This document shows, one piece after another, positions 8,254 to 17,823 of a stretch of 64,000 nt of DNA. The stretch's first letter is position 1. Every line of letters starts with the position of its first letter. The DNA is from Empedobacter brevis_A (GTDB taxonomy: Bacteria > Bacteroidota > Bacteroidia > Flavobacteriales > Weeksellaceae). Position numbers and translations under genes: made by a program. The notes beneath the pieces were generated by a model. The model saw nothing but the letters and a program-made list of their open reading frames with translations. It was not told the origin of the DNA and made no database searches. The stretch spans positions 62,001-126,000 of the forward strand of contig NZ_CBCPHV010000003.1 of assembly GCF_965118635.1 (NCBI RefSeq), written 5' to 3'.

Positions 8254-10530
8254 TTATTCTGAAATAATTAAAGTTGTTGGAACATTCGAAATCCAAATAC
8301 TTTTTGTTTCGATAAGATTTTTCCAACTTTCCATACTAATCATCATCAAATCCATTTCATCCAAAAACTCTTTATTCAATTGTTGCTTGTATGAAAGACT
8401 AATATGATTTGGTGCAATATTTTCGATGCTTCGAATAATCTCTTTTACTTCTGAATGGCGTTTTGTGTAACCACTCACATCAACAATAATAATTTGAGAT
8501 TTACTGTTCGAAATTAATCGTTGCGCATATTTTAATAAATCAGCATCTTTATTTCCAAAAAGAGGAAGAAATACTTTTTCGGCTTTTGTAAAATTTTTGT
8601 CTAAAACGACACCAACAGGAATAGTCGATTTATTTAATAACTGTTTTGTACGTTCATTAAAAATGGAATGATTAAACATATTTTCTTTACCTGTAACTTG
8701 ACCAATCAAAATATCAGGATCAATAATTTTTGTAGTAAAACCTAATATATTTCCCAATAAAGAACCTGAATAAATTGAATTACGAACGCCCATTAACATT
8801 AAATCATAATCTCCTTTTTGGGCAATATCAACAGTATCATGAACCATGTCGGTAGAGATTTTGAACATTGTGGTAACATCTTGATGCAATTCCTCTGAAA
8901 CTTCTGTAATAGGTTCAAAAATTTCAGTTTCCCTTTCTTCAATATTAAAATGTTGAACTTCGCTACTTTTCATGATATGAATTGCTGTAACAAGTGAATT
9001 TTCCTCTTGATTTTTAACAAAACTATTTGCTACACGCAATAATTCTGCTCCTTTTTCTGGCGTTTGAAAATCAATTAAGATTTTATATTTCTGACTTTGA
9101 CTAATTTCAGTTAGTTCATTTTCTGTCTTTTGTTTTCGGAAAATCCAATTGATTAAATCTAAAGCTGGACCTGTCATAAAAGTCGTTACCAAAGCCATTA
9201 TTACCATCATAGCAAAAATTTCTGGTGTTAGAACTCCTAAATCATAACCAATATTTAGTACAACTAATTCCATCAATCCCCGCGTATTCATTAATGCTCC
9301 AATCGTTAGGCTATCTTTCCAGTTTTGTCCAACAAATTTGGCGGCTATTGCACTTCCAACAAATTTTCCTGTTACTGCAACCAAAATAATAATACCTGCT
9401 GTTTGCCATAAATGAGCGCTATCCAATAAACCTATTTGCGTTCTTAAACCAGTAAAAACAAAAAATAATGGAAGTAATAAAACCAATGCAACATCTTCAA
9501 TTTTTTCAATGAATAAATTTCTGAATTTGATATTGTCAGGCATAATAGTTCCTGCTAAGAAAGCGCCAAATAATGCATGAATTCCAATGATTTCACTTAA
9601 ATAGGAAGAGATTATTAAAACTAAGAAAAAAATTCCGACAATAGGTTTTGTAAGTGTTGTTTTACTAGAATGTACATCTGCAATTCTTTTCAAGAAAGGA
9701 CGAACAAAGCGAACCATTGCAATAACATAAATAATTGCAAGTAGAATGATATAAATAGAGCTTACAAACGAACCTGCTTTTACGATTGCAATTACTGCAG
9801 CCAATAAACACCAAGCTGTAATATCATCAGCAGCGGCGCAAGTTATAACAATAGAGCCTAAACGAGTTTTACTAATTCCGCGTTCTTGTACAATTCTTGC
9901 CAAAACAGGAAATGCAGTAATACTCATCGAAATTCCTATAAATAGAGCAAATGAAAGAAAGTTTATGCCTTCTGGAGCAAACTCCATATAGATTAACCCA
10001 GCTAAAGCTAAACCAAGAGTAAATGGAATAATAATACTCGCATGACTAATTACAATGGCATCTTGTGCATTTTTTTTCAAAACTTTCAAATCCAATTCCA
10101 TTCCGATAACATACATAAAGAGAATTAAACCAATTTGACTAATAAACTCTAAGTTTCCTAAAGATTCTTTTGGAAAAAGATTTCCAAAGAATTCCGGAAA
10201 ATGCATCCCTATAAATGAAGGTCCAAGAAAAACACCAGCAACGATTTCACCAATAACAGTAGGTTGTCCAATTTTATTAAAAATCCATCCAAATACTCTC
10301 GCAGTAAAAATAATTGTTACAATTTGGGCTAATAAAATAGCAAGAGGATGACCGATATTATGTGTGATACTAGAAATAAAATCATTGAAATAATTGTTTT
10401 CATTAGCTGCATGTACAACATGTTTAGCTCCTTCTAATTCTTCTGCTTTAATCACAATAAAATACATCATTAAGGAACAAAGCAGGATTGTTACGATGTA
10501 AAAAATTGAGTTTCTTGTCGATTTTTTCAT
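8254..10530 (-). CDS. CPA2-type cation/proton antiporter with a universal-stress-like C-terminal region
   Basis: About 758 residues from the ATG at 10530 (MKKSTRN); an in-frame start six codons upstream is also possible. One N-terminal membrane segment precedes a Na+/H+ exchanger domain of about 12 segments (residues about 50-450) with features of Kef/NapA-type carriers, such as GQPTVIGEIVAGVFLGPS and AAADDITAWCLLA, which carries the paired aspartates. The last 300 residues are soluble and resemble two degenerate UspA-like units. Likely exchanges K+ or Na+ for H+ in the inner membrane; the tail may sense nucleotide or stress. The ion is inferred. Confidence 0.85.
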   Translation of the reverse strand: MKKSTRNSIFYIVTILLCSLMMYFIVIKAEELEGAKHVVHAANENNYFNDFISSITHNIGHPLAILLAQIVTIIFTARVFGWIFNKIGQPTVIGEIVAGVFLGPSFIGMHFPEFFGNLFPKESLGNLEFISQIGLILFMYVIGMELDLKVLKKNAQDAIVISHASIIIPFTLGLALAGLIYMEFAPEGINFLSFALFIGISMSITAFPVLARIVQERGISKTRLGSIVITCAAADDITAWCLLAAVIAIVKAGSFVSSIYIILLAIIYVIAMVRFVRPFLKRIADVHSSKTTLTKPIVGIFFLVLIISSYLSEIIGIHALFGAFLAGTIMPDNIKFRNLFIEKIEDVALVLLLPLFFVFTGLRTQIGLLDSAHLWQTAGIIILVAVTGKFVGSAIAAKFVGQNWKDSLTIGALMNTRGLMELVVLNIGYDLGVLTPEIFAMMVIMALVTTFMTGPALDLINWIFRKQKTENELTEISQSQKYKILIDFQTPEKGAELLRVANSFVKNQEENSLVTAIHIMKSSEVQHFNIEERETEIFEPITEVSEELHQDVTTMFKISTDMVHDTVDIAQKGDYDLMLMGVRNSIYSGSLLGNILGFTTKIIDPDILIGQVTGKENMFNHSIFNERTKQLLNKSTIPVGVVLDKNFTKAEKVFLPLFGNKDADLLKYAQRLISNSKSQIIIVDVSGYTKRHSEVKEIIRSIENIAPNHISLSYKQQLNKEFLDEMDLMMISMESWKNLIETKSIWISNVPTTLIISE

Positions 10531-10629
10531 GGCGTTAATTTTCAACAAAAGTCAGAAATTAATTTCTAGAAAAATGACTTGTTTTTATCAAGAAAGGATA
10601 AAATGTAATGAAATGGTTTTTTTTTGTAA

Positions 10630-11352
10630 TCAAATTGAAATTTTGTTGATGAAATTAGCTTTGTACACTTCGCTTAAAACCAAATTAATTTCTTTGTTCT
10701 GTTTTGATAAAATATCTAAAGTAATATTATCAGAATGAAAATATTTTATGTGATGAAAATTTATGATTTCACGTTTGTTGATGCGAACAAAATCTTTTTC
10801 AGGCAATAATTCGGATAATGTATCTAAAGTAATATTTTTCAAAATAAGGAAAGATAAATCTTCATAGTAAACAATTTTGTCGCGGCTTTCAACAGTCGAA
10901 GTTGTGATGTATAAAATTTGATTGAAATGCAATAAAATTTTTCCTTTATCTGAGTTTAGCTGCACAAAATTATTTTGGATTGGATTACTATTTTGTACTC
11001 TTTTTTTTACTTTATCTATTGCTTGTTGTAAACGTTCCTTTTTTATAGGTTTTTGAATATAATCTGTTGCATCTAATTCAAAAGCATCAATGGCATATTC
11101 TTTATAAGCTGTCGAAAAAATAAAAGGTTTTTCCTTAAGTAAATTGGCAATTTGTAAACCATTAATTTTTGGCATTTCGATGTCTAAAATACAAAAATCA
11201 AAATCTAAATTTTCAATATCGTTGATGAACAATTCAGGATCAACATAAGCTTTTACAACTTCGATACCTTCAATCTGTTCACACAATATTTTTAGATATT
11301 TTAATCCAAGAATTTCGTCGTCAATTAGTATGCATCTTAGTGTAGAACTCAT
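10630..11352 (-). CDS. LytTR-family response regulator
   Basis: A 240-residue regulator: receiver domain (IDDE acidic pocket, phospho-acceptor Asp57 in ILDIEMPKING, Lys in IQKPIKKE), then a LytTR DNA-binding domain (about 145-240) containing FVRINKREIINFHHI. The start lies inside the kinase gene, a 32-base overlap, so the two are translated together. Targets are unknown; the antiporter gene lies directly downstream on the same strand and is a candidate by position only. Confidence 0.9.
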   Translation of the reverse strand: MSSTLRCILIDDEILGLKYLKILCEQIEGIEVVKAYVDPELFINDIENLDFDFCILDIEMPKINGLQIANLLKEKPFIFSTAYKEYAIDAFELDATDYIQKPIKKERLQQAIDKVKKRVQNSNPIQNNFVQLNSDKGKILLHFNQILYITTSTVESRDKIVYYEDLSFLILKNITLDTLSELLPEKDFVRINKREIINFHHIKYFHSDNITLDILSKQNKEINLVLSEVYKANFINKISI

Positions 11353-12079
11353 GTAGATTTATTTTTAAGTTAGCAATAAAAATATCTTGTTCAACAGTTT
11401 TTGAAAGTGAAAAATCGTTTCCATAAACCATTTTTAATCGATGTTCTAAGGATTGACTTCCATGACCGCCAGTATCTTTTTTCAAGCTGTTTTTAGGAGA
11501 GATTTTATTCATTACCTGAATTTGGAATGACTTATTATTCAGTTCGATTATAATTTTTATAAAGGAATTGGTTTGTTGAAAATCAGTATGTTTAAAAGCA
11601 TTTTCTATAAAGTCGATATTAATTAAAGGTAAGATAATTTTTTCTTGATAATAGGGCGAATTTTGATCGATTTTTGTTTTGACTTGAAAATCAAATAAAG
11701 GAGAAACTTTTACTTTATTGATTTCAATAAAGTTTTTTGTAAAGTCAATTTCATCTTTTATTGTGACAAAATTATCCTTGCTTTCGTATAAAATATAGTC
11801 CAAAACATTTGCTAATTTATCAATCGTATAATAAGTTTGATAAGCATTTGATTGAATAGAATTTAAGATGTTTTTAAAAAGATGAGGATTAAGTTTTGCT
11901 TCATAAGATTCAAGTTTTAATTCGTCTACTTTGGTTGATAAGTTGTCTAAACGTTTTGATTGATCTTGATTTATTTTTTTCTCAGATTTTAATGAATGAA
12001 TTAAATAAGAAATCATGATGATTAGAAAAATAATCAATGCAAGAATGAGATAAAGTAATATCGATGGAATTTGAATCAT
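11321..12079 (-). CDS. LytS-type sensor histidine kinase
   Basis: A 252-residue membrane kinase with one N-terminal transmembrane segment (about residues 5-27), a short coiled coil, then the His_kinase domain with phospho-acceptor His in KLNPHLFKNILNS and an ATPase part with the N-box IENAFKHTD and a glycine motif GGHGSQSLEHRL. There is no periplasmic sensor domain, so the signal is probably in the membrane or from a partner. Partner of the overlapping LytTR regulator. Confidence 0.9.
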   Translation of the reverse strand: MIQIPSILLYLILALIIFLIIMISYLIHSLKSEKKINQDQSKRLDNLSTKVDELKLESYEAKLNPHLFKNILNSIQSNAYQTYYTIDKLANVLDYILYESKDNFVTIKDEIDFTKNFIEINKVKVSPLFDFQVKTKIDQNSPYYQEKIILPLINIDFIENAFKHTDFQQTNSFIKIIIELNNKSFQIQVMNKISPKNSLKKDTGGHGSQSLEHRLKMVYGNDFSLSKTVEQDIFIANLKINLHEFYTKMHTN

Positions 12080-12118
12080 TTCTAAAAAGCTAATTCAAAG
12101 ATAAACTATTTTGAGTAC

Positions 12119-12153
12119 AAAAAAATCCAGAAAGTAGAACCTTCTGGATTTTT
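12119..12153 (-). terminator. Terminator after the ABC-F gene
   Basis: An AAATCCAGAA/TTCTGGATTT stem just past the ABC-F stop, with T run on the minus strand. Confidence 0.75.
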
Positions 12154-12173
12154 GAAATATTATGAAAGAATTA

Positions 12174-13796
12174 TTAAGCGTAATATTTAGCTTTTAATTC
12201 TTTTACTTTTGGATCATCTAAGAATTCATCATACGTCATATAACGATCGATAATTCCTTTTGGTGTTAACTCGATAATACGGTTACAAGTTGTTTGAATC
12301 AATTCGTGGTCATGAGACCCCATTAAAATTGTTCCTTTGAAGTTTACTAAAGAGTTGTTTAATGCTGTAATAGATTCTAAGTCTAAGTGACCTGTTGGTT
12401 CGTCTAATAATAATACGTTTGCACGTAATAACATCATACGAGAGAACATACAACGCATTTTTTCACCTCCTGATAATACAGAAGATTTTTTCAGTGCTTC
12501 GTCACCAGAGAATAACATTTTTCCTAAGAAACCACGCATAAATTCTTCATGACGTTCTTCATCAGAATCTGTATATTGACGTAACCAATCAACTAAGTTG
12601 ATGTCTTCTTTAAAGAAGTCTGTATTGTCTAATGGTAAATAAGCTTGTGTTGTTGTAATTCCCCAAGTAAAATCCCCAGAATCTGGTTGAGCTTTTCCTG
12701 AAAGAATCTCAAAAAATTGAGAAACAGCTTTTGAGTTACGTGAGAAAACACCAATTTTATCACCTTTTTTCAAATTGATGTTCGCATCTTTAAATAAAAC
12801 TTCTCCATCTACAGAAGCAGATAAATTGTTTACTTCTAAGATCTGATCACCAGCTTCACGTGATTGCTCCCAAATAAGAGCTGGATATCGACGAGAAGAA
12901 GGTTTGATATCTTCGATGTTTAATTTCTCGATCATTTTTTTACGAGAAGTTGTTTGTTTAGCTTTAGCAACGTTAGAAGAGAAACGAGCAATGAAATCTT
13001 GTAATTCCTTTTTCTTTTCCTCAGCTTTTTTGTTTTGTTGCGCACGTTGTTTTGCAGCTAATTGAGAAGATTCGTACCAAAAAGTATAGTTACCAGAATA
13101 TAAGTTTAATTTAGAGAAATCTAAATCACAGATATGTGTACAAACAGCATCTAAGAAGTGACGGTCGTGAGATACAACAATTACTGTGTTTTCGAAATTT
13201 CCTAAGAAATCCTCTAACCATTGAATTGTATTAACGTCTAACTCATTGGTAGGCTCATCTAAAATTAATACATCAGGATTTCCAAATAAAGCTTGCGCAA
13301 TCAAAATACGAACTTTAGCTTTATTATCTAAATCTCCCATTAATGTATAATGCATATCTGAATCAATTCCTACATTAGATAATAATGTAGCTGCATCAGA
13401 TTCTGCATTCCAGCCGTTCATTTCTTCATAAACAACACCTAATTCTCCTGCTTTGATACCATCTTCTTCAGAAAAATCTGGTTTTGCATATAAAGCGTCC
13501 ATGCGCTCTTTAATATCGTATAGAACTTTATTTCCACGTAATACAGTATCTAATACTGTGTATTCGTCATATTTAAAGTGATTCTGTTCTAAGACAGACA
13601 TACGTTTTCCTTTTTCAAGACTTACTTGCCCTGAAGTTGGATCAATTTCACCTGATAATATTTTTAAGAAAGTAGATTTTCCTGCTCCATTAGCACCAAT
13701 TATCCCGTAACAGTTGCCATTTGTAAATTTTATATTAACTTCGTCGAAAAGTACACGCTTGCCGAATTGAAGCGATAAATTAGAAACATTTAACAT
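12174..13796 (-). CDS. ABC-F family ATPase, YbiT-like
   Basis: Soluble tandem ABC ATPase of 540 residues without membrane segments, the ABC-F arrangement that acts on the ribosome. The first Walker A is GANGAGKS near residue 35; the second domain starts near 320 with an altered Walker A (FSRNSKA) but keeps the signature LSGGEKMR and Walker B LLLDEPTGHLD. The linker is short and basic. Overall length and the N-terminal pattern fit the YbiT group rather than antibiotic-resistance ABC-F types. Transcribed divergently from smpB, another translation-quality gene. Confidence 0.9.
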   Translation of the reverse strand: MLNVSNLSLQFGKRVLFDEVNIKFTNGNCYGIIGANGAGKSTFLKILSGEIDPTSGQVSLEKGKRMSVLEQNHFKYDEYTVLDTVLRGNKVLYDIKERMDALYAKPDFSEEDGIKAGELGVVYEEMNGWNAESDAATLLSNVGIDSDMHYTLMGDLDNKAKVRILIAQALFGNPDVLILDEPTNELDVNTIQWLEDFLGNFENTVIVVSHDRHFLDAVCTHICDLDFSKLNLYSGNYTFWYESSQLAAKQRAQQNKKAEEKKKELQDFIARFSSNVAKAKQTTSRKKMIEKLNIEDIKPSSRRYPALIWEQSREAGDQILEVNNLSASVDGEVLFKDANINLKKGDKIGVFSRNSKAVSQFFEILSGKAQPDSGDFTWGITTTQAYLPLDNTDFFKEDINLVDWLRQYTDSDEERHEEFMRGFLGKMLFSGDEALKKSSVLSGGEKMRCMFSRMMLLRANVLLLDEPTGHLDLESITALNNSLVNFKGTILMGSHDHELIQTTCNRIIELTPKGIIDRYMTYDEFLDDPKVKELKAKYYA

Positions 13797-13829
13797 AATT
13801 TTTGGTATGATGTTTGTTTAACCTTCCGG

Positions 13830-13837
13830 CAAAGTTA
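13830..13837 (-). promoter_or_regulatory. Minus-strand -7 box of the ABC-F gene
   Basis: TAACTTTG on the minus strand, about 33 bases before the ABC-F start, in the short divergent gap to smpB. Confidence 0.5.
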
Positions 13838-13862
13838 CAAATTTTAATTGGAATAAAATAAA

Positions 13863-14315
13863 GTGCAAAAAGAAGTTACGATTAAGAATAAACGTGCAAG
13901 GTTCGAGTATGAATTATTAGATTCTTACGAAGCCGGCATCCAATTGTTTGGAACTGAAATAAAATCTATCCGAATGGGAAAAGCCTCAATTACTGAAAGC
14001 TTTTGCCAAATGAAAGATGGAGAACTCTATATCATTAACATGTTTATAGATGAGTATGATTGGGGAACATACTTTAATCATAAAACAAGACGAGACAGAA
14101 AACTTTTATTACATAAATCTGAGTTAAGAAAATTAGAACGTAAAACTAAAGAAACTGGATTAACGATTGTGGCAACCACACTATTTATAAACAATAAAGG
14201 CTTGGCTAAATTGAAGATTTATTTGGCAAAAGGAAAGAAACTTTTTGACAAAAGAAATACAATAAAAGGAAAAGATTTGAAAAGAGATTTGGATAGAATG
14301 ATAAAGAATTCTTAA
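13863..14315 (+). CDS. smpB: SsrA-binding protein
   Basis: Small basic protein that brings tmRNA to stalled ribosomes for trans-translation. The 150 residues contain the SmpB hallmarks: NKRARFEYELLDSYEAGIQL, GTEIKSIR, LRKLERKTKETGLTIV and the basic LAKGKKLFDKR tail region. The reading frame begins with GTG. No tmRNA gene was found in the window. Confidence 0.95.
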   Translation: MQKEVTIKNKRARFEYELLDSYEAGIQLFGTEIKSIRMGKASITESFCQMKDGELYIINMFIDEYDWGTYFNHKTRRDRKLLLHKSELRKLERKTKETGLTIVATTLFINNKGLAKLKIYLAKGKKLFDKRNTIKGKDLKRDLDRMIKNS

Positions 14316-14381
14316 ATTTGTCTTATAATTGTATAAAAATTAATTAAAATTTAATATATTTAAAACGCTAAATATTTGATA

Positions 14382-15878
14382 ATGAAAAAGTTTAATCTAT
14401 TATTATCTGCAGTAGTATTATTCCTAGCGGGTAATTCTTTTGTAGATGCTCAAAATTCTAAGAATCCTTGGGCAATTACAGTTGGTGCTCACGCGGTTGA
14501 TCACAACTCAATTACTGGTCCATTCAACCAGTATTTCAAAACAGATAACTGGGATATTGTTCCTCCTTTATCTAAATTATCTATTATCCGTAACTTAAAC
14601 AGATCTTTTGATGTTGATTTAACTGCTTCTGTAGGTGAAGTTGATAACAACAGATTACGTATTAAAGATGAATTATTCATCAATGCAGGTTTAGGTTTAC
14701 GCTATAAATTAGCTAATGGATATATCTTCAATGAAGATTCTTGGTTTGACCCATACATCCGCGTAGGAGCTGGATACCACAGATATGATTACACAGGATT
14801 ACAATTTCCTTTAACTGCATATTATGGTAACGAAAATGGAGGTACTTATCAATTAACTGAAGCTGAAGATTTAGAGAAAAACCATTTTGTAGCTTCTTTA
14901 GGAGCTGGATTTAACCTTTGGTTTACTAAAAACTTCGGTTTAAACGTTGCTTCTGATTATAACTGGTTACCAGCTTACGGAGGAAATAACTATTTTGATT
15001 TCTTTCAACACACTGTAGGTGTTACTTTCCGTTTTGGAAAACAAGATAGAGATAATGACGGAATTCCAGATGACGAAGATGCATGTCCAGATACTCCAGG
15101 TATCGCAACAGGTGATCCTGCAACAAATGGATGTCCAGATACAGACGGAGATGGTGTATTCGATAAAGATGACGCTTGTCCAACAGAATTTGGTTTAGCA
15201 GAATTCCAAGGTTGTCCTGATACAGATGGTGATGGTGTTCCAGATAAAGATGATGCTTGTCCAACAGTTGCTGGTCCAGTTGAAAATAATGGATGTCCTT
15301 GGCCAGATACAGATGGTGACGGAATCTTAGATAAAGATGATGAGTGTCCAACAGAATTCGGTTTAGCTGAATTTAATGGATGTCCAGATACAGACGGAGA
15401 TGGTATTCCAGATAAAGACGATGCTTGTCCAACTGTTAAAGGACCAAAAGAAAATAACGGATGTCCATGGACAGAAGTTCACGTAGCAAAACGTTTATCT
15501 AACATTTTATTCGAATACAACTCTGATAAAATTGTTCCTTCTTCTTACGAAGATGTGCGTGTAGCAGCTCAAATTTTAAATTCTGATGATTTAAAAGCGA
15601 AAAGCTTCTACATCGATGGACACGCTGACCAAAGAGGTAAAGATGCTTACAACAAAGCATTATCTTTAAAACGTGCTCAAGCATTAGTTAACGTTTTAGT
15701 TGAAAGAGGTGGAGTAGATAGATCTCGTTTAACTGCTCGTGGATTAGGAAAAGCTCAACTATTATGTACTGAAAACACAGAAGAGTGTTACCAAAGAAAC
15801 AGACGTGTTGAGGTTTTACCAAAAAATGCAACAGTTATTGAAACTAAAGTTGTAAAACCAGCTTCAAAAAAGAAATAA
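14382..15878 (+). CDS. OmpA-family outer-membrane protein with thrombospondin type 3 repeats
   Basis: About 498 residues from the ATG at 14382: a Sec signal peptide ending DAQ, an eight-strand-type beta-barrel of about 200 residues, a run of roughly five Asp-rich calcium-type repeats (DTDGDGVPDKDDACP and variants, residues about 220-350), and a C-terminal OmpA domain with NSDKI and the peptidoglycan-binding DGHADQRG...NKALSLKRAQ. Typical major porin-like structural protein of flavobacteria that ties the outer membrane to the cell wall. The repeats probably bind calcium. Highly expressed by its optimal codon pattern. Confidence 0.95.
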   Translation: MKKFNLLLSAVVLFLAGNSFVDAQNSKNPWAITVGAHAVDHNSITGPFNQYFKTDNWDIVPPLSKLSIIRNLNRSFDVDLTASVGEVDNNRLRIKDELFINAGLGLRYKLANGYIFNEDSWFDPYIRVGAGYHRYDYTGLQFPLTAYYGNENGGTYQLTEAEDLEKNHFVASLGAGFNLWFTKNFGLNVASDYNWLPAYGGNNYFDFFQHTVGVTFRFGKQDRDNDGIPDDEDACPDTPGIATGDPATNGCPDTDGDGVFDKDDACPTEFGLAEFQGCPDTDGDGVPDKDDACPTVAGPVENNGCPWPDTDGDGILDKDDECPTEFGLAEFNGCPDTDGDGIPDKDDACPTVKGPKENNGCPWTEVHVAKRLSNILFEYNSDKIVPSSYEDVRVAAQILNSDDLKAKSFYIDGHADQRGKDAYNKALSLKRAQALVNVLVERGGVDRSRLTARGLGKAQLLCTENTEECYQRNRRVEVLPKNATVIETKVVKPASKKK

Positions 15879-15902
15879 TATTTCTTTAAATAGCTTACAA
15901 TA

Positions 15903-15933
15903 AAAATAGCCACCTCATTGAGGTGGCTATTTT
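15903..15933. terminator. Bidirectional terminator between the OmpA and UbiB-like genes
   Basis: Stem ATAGCCACCTCA/ (TTG) /AGGTGGCTAT with A and T flanks, between two converging genes. Confidence 0.85.
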
Positions 15934-15950
15934 GTTTTTACTAATTGTTA

Positions 15951-17582
15951 TTATTTTTTTCTAAATACCAAAATGATAATACAAACTCCAGTAAAAATGG
16001 ATAATAAATAGCCAATCCATGAAAGTAATGGCATATCTAAAATCATTGGACGTACAGTTGTGTTTGCTAACATACTTGCTCCAATTCCAAAAGCCAAAGT
16101 AAGGATTGCTAAGACGAGTTTATTAATACTATCTTTTATTAATTTCTGAATATTTTCAATATCATGAATCTTGAAGTTCAGTGCTAATTTATCATTATTA
16201 ATCTTTTCGATTAATTTCAAAGTGTCTTCTGGTAAATCATTGACTAAATCTTGAATATCTTTAAAATTTTCAAGAGCCTTTTTACTTAAATATTTAGGAG
16301 AAAATTTTTGTCGAGCTAATTTCACAGCATAAGGTCGCATCGAACGTTGTATATTAAGATCAGCGTGCAATTGTTGCCCAATACCTTCTATAAGTGCAAT
16401 TCCTCTTAATAAAATGTATACATATTCAGGCAATAAAACATGATTTCGTTGCAGAATATTGTTGAATTTTTGAATGATTATTTGTACTTCTATTGTATCA
16501 ACAGTATTATATTCCAAGTAATCAAAAATGTCAGCAATGTCACGTTCTAATTGCTTTTCATTTTCAATATAATGCTTAATCGCCATTTTTTTGAGCGAAC
16601 GAACTATTCGTTTCGGATTTTTTAATCCAAAATCAATGACAACATTTTCTAATGCTTCTTTTTCATTGATAGCTAAAATTCCCATCGAACCAAAATCTAT
16701 AAAACAAATTCGTCCATCTCTTAAAATAAAAATATTTCCTGGATGTGGATCTGCATGAAAAAAACCGTCATCAAGTAATTGTTTCAGATAAATATCAAAC
16801 CCTTTTTGAACAATTTTTTTGGGATCAAGTCCTAAAGCTTTTAACTGTTCAACATCATTTACTTTGTAACCTTGGATAAATTCCATACAAAGAAAATTAT
16901 TGTTTGAATAATCTTCATATGTTTTCGGAACATAAACATCTTTGCTGTTCTCGAAATTTTTTCTGAAACGTTCGATGTTTTGAAATTCATTGGTTAAAGA
17001 AAGTTCTTTTAAAATTGAGTTTTCAAATGATTTTTCGATTTCAGAAATAAATAATTTTTGAAGTTTTTTGTATTTTTTTTCTAAAAAATGAATGATATCT
17101 CGAATCAAAGCTAAATCAGATTCAATTATTTTCTGAATATTTGGTCGTTTTACTTTAAAAACAACTTCTTCTCCGTTCAGTAAAGTTGCTCGATAGACTT
17201 GCGAAATACTTGCAGCAGCAAAAGGTTCTTCTTCTATATAAAGAAAATGTTCGTCGGGTTCAATTCCAAATTCATCTCTAATTTTTTGTCTGATATCAAT
17301 TTCTTCTGGAGGAACATTGTCTTGCAATTTTTTTAATTCCTCAACCAAAGATTCAGGAACTAAATCTTTTCGATTACTTAGTAATTGACCAAATTTTATA
17401 TAGGTTGGCCCAAGTTCTTCCAATGCCATACGAAAGCGTTTGTTGAAAGAAGGGCTGAAGAATTCACTGTTGTTCTCTGAATGAAAGAAATCATTTCCAC
17501 GAGAAAGAATTTCTTCGAAACCATATTTTGAGACGACTTTTACGATTTTCGAAAATCGTTTTATTTTCTTTAAACTATCCAT
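15951..17582 (-). CDS. AarF/UbiB family protein-kinase-like ATPase
   Basis: A 543-residue member of the ABC1/ADCK/UbiB family. Visible are the KxGQ-type element GPTYIKFGQLLSNR, the alanine-rich nucleotide loop AAASISQVYRA, the ligand motif FHADPHPGNIF and the DFG-like IDFGSMG. Two hydrophobic segments close the C-terminus, so it is membrane-anchored. Homologues support quinone biosynthesis, probably with ATPase rather than protein-kinase activity. The start at 17582 is preferred over one 12 codons upstream because the latter adds an unconserved leader. Confidence 0.92.
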   Translation of the reverse strand: MDSLKKIKRFSKIVKVVSKYGFEEILSRGNDFFHSENNSEFFSPSFNKRFRMALEELGPTYIKFGQLLSNRKDLVPESLVEELKKLQDNVPPEEIDIRQKIRDEFGIEPDEHFLYIEEEPFAAASISQVYRATLLNGEEVVFKVKRPNIQKIIESDLALIRDIIHFLEKKYKKLQKLFISEIEKSFENSILKELSLTNEFQNIERFRKNFENSKDVYVPKTYEDYSNNNFLCMEFIQGYKVNDVEQLKALGLDPKKIVQKGFDIYLKQLLDDGFFHADPHPGNIFILRDGRICFIDFGSMGILAINEKEALENVVIDFGLKNPKRIVRSLKKMAIKHYIENEKQLERDIADIFDYLEYNTVDTIEVQIIIQKFNNILQRNHVLLPEYVYILLRGIALIEGIGQQLHADLNIQRSMRPYAVKLARQKFSPKYLSKKALENFKDIQDLVNDLPEDTLKLIEKINNDKLALNFKIHDIENIQKLIKDSINKLVLAILTLAFGIGASMLANTTVRPMILDMPLLSWIGYLLSIFTGVCIIILVFRKK

Positions 17583-17696
17583 AAAATTTAAATTCGAATA
17601 CAAGTTACGAATAAACAAGAGTGTAATTCGTTTATAAAATCTTAAATTTCTTTGAGTTGAATCTAAAATTATTCCAAATATTAAAATATAATTGTT

Positions 17697-17704
17697 TATC
17701 TTTG
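17697..17704 (+). promoter_or_regulatory. -7 box of rpsA
   Basis: TATCTTTG followed by CA. It leaves an untranslated leader of about 115 bases before rpsA, long for this window. Confidence 0.5.
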
Positions 17705-17823
17705 CACTCGCTAAAATGGTTTAGGAATCAAGCGATTAATTATTAAGTTAAACATCTCTCGGTCATTTATTTGCATTTGAAGATTCCGAAATAAAATAGA
17801 TTGAGATACAAATTTTTAGAATT

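Noticed and set aside
12174..13796. Antibiotic-resistance ABC-F protein
   Set aside because: Length and the short interdomain linker match the YbiT-like housekeeping group instead.
15022..15351. Long reading frames opposite the OmpA repeats
   Set aside because: They are antisense to an obvious gene; the repetitive Asp-rich coding strand gives open frames in other phases.
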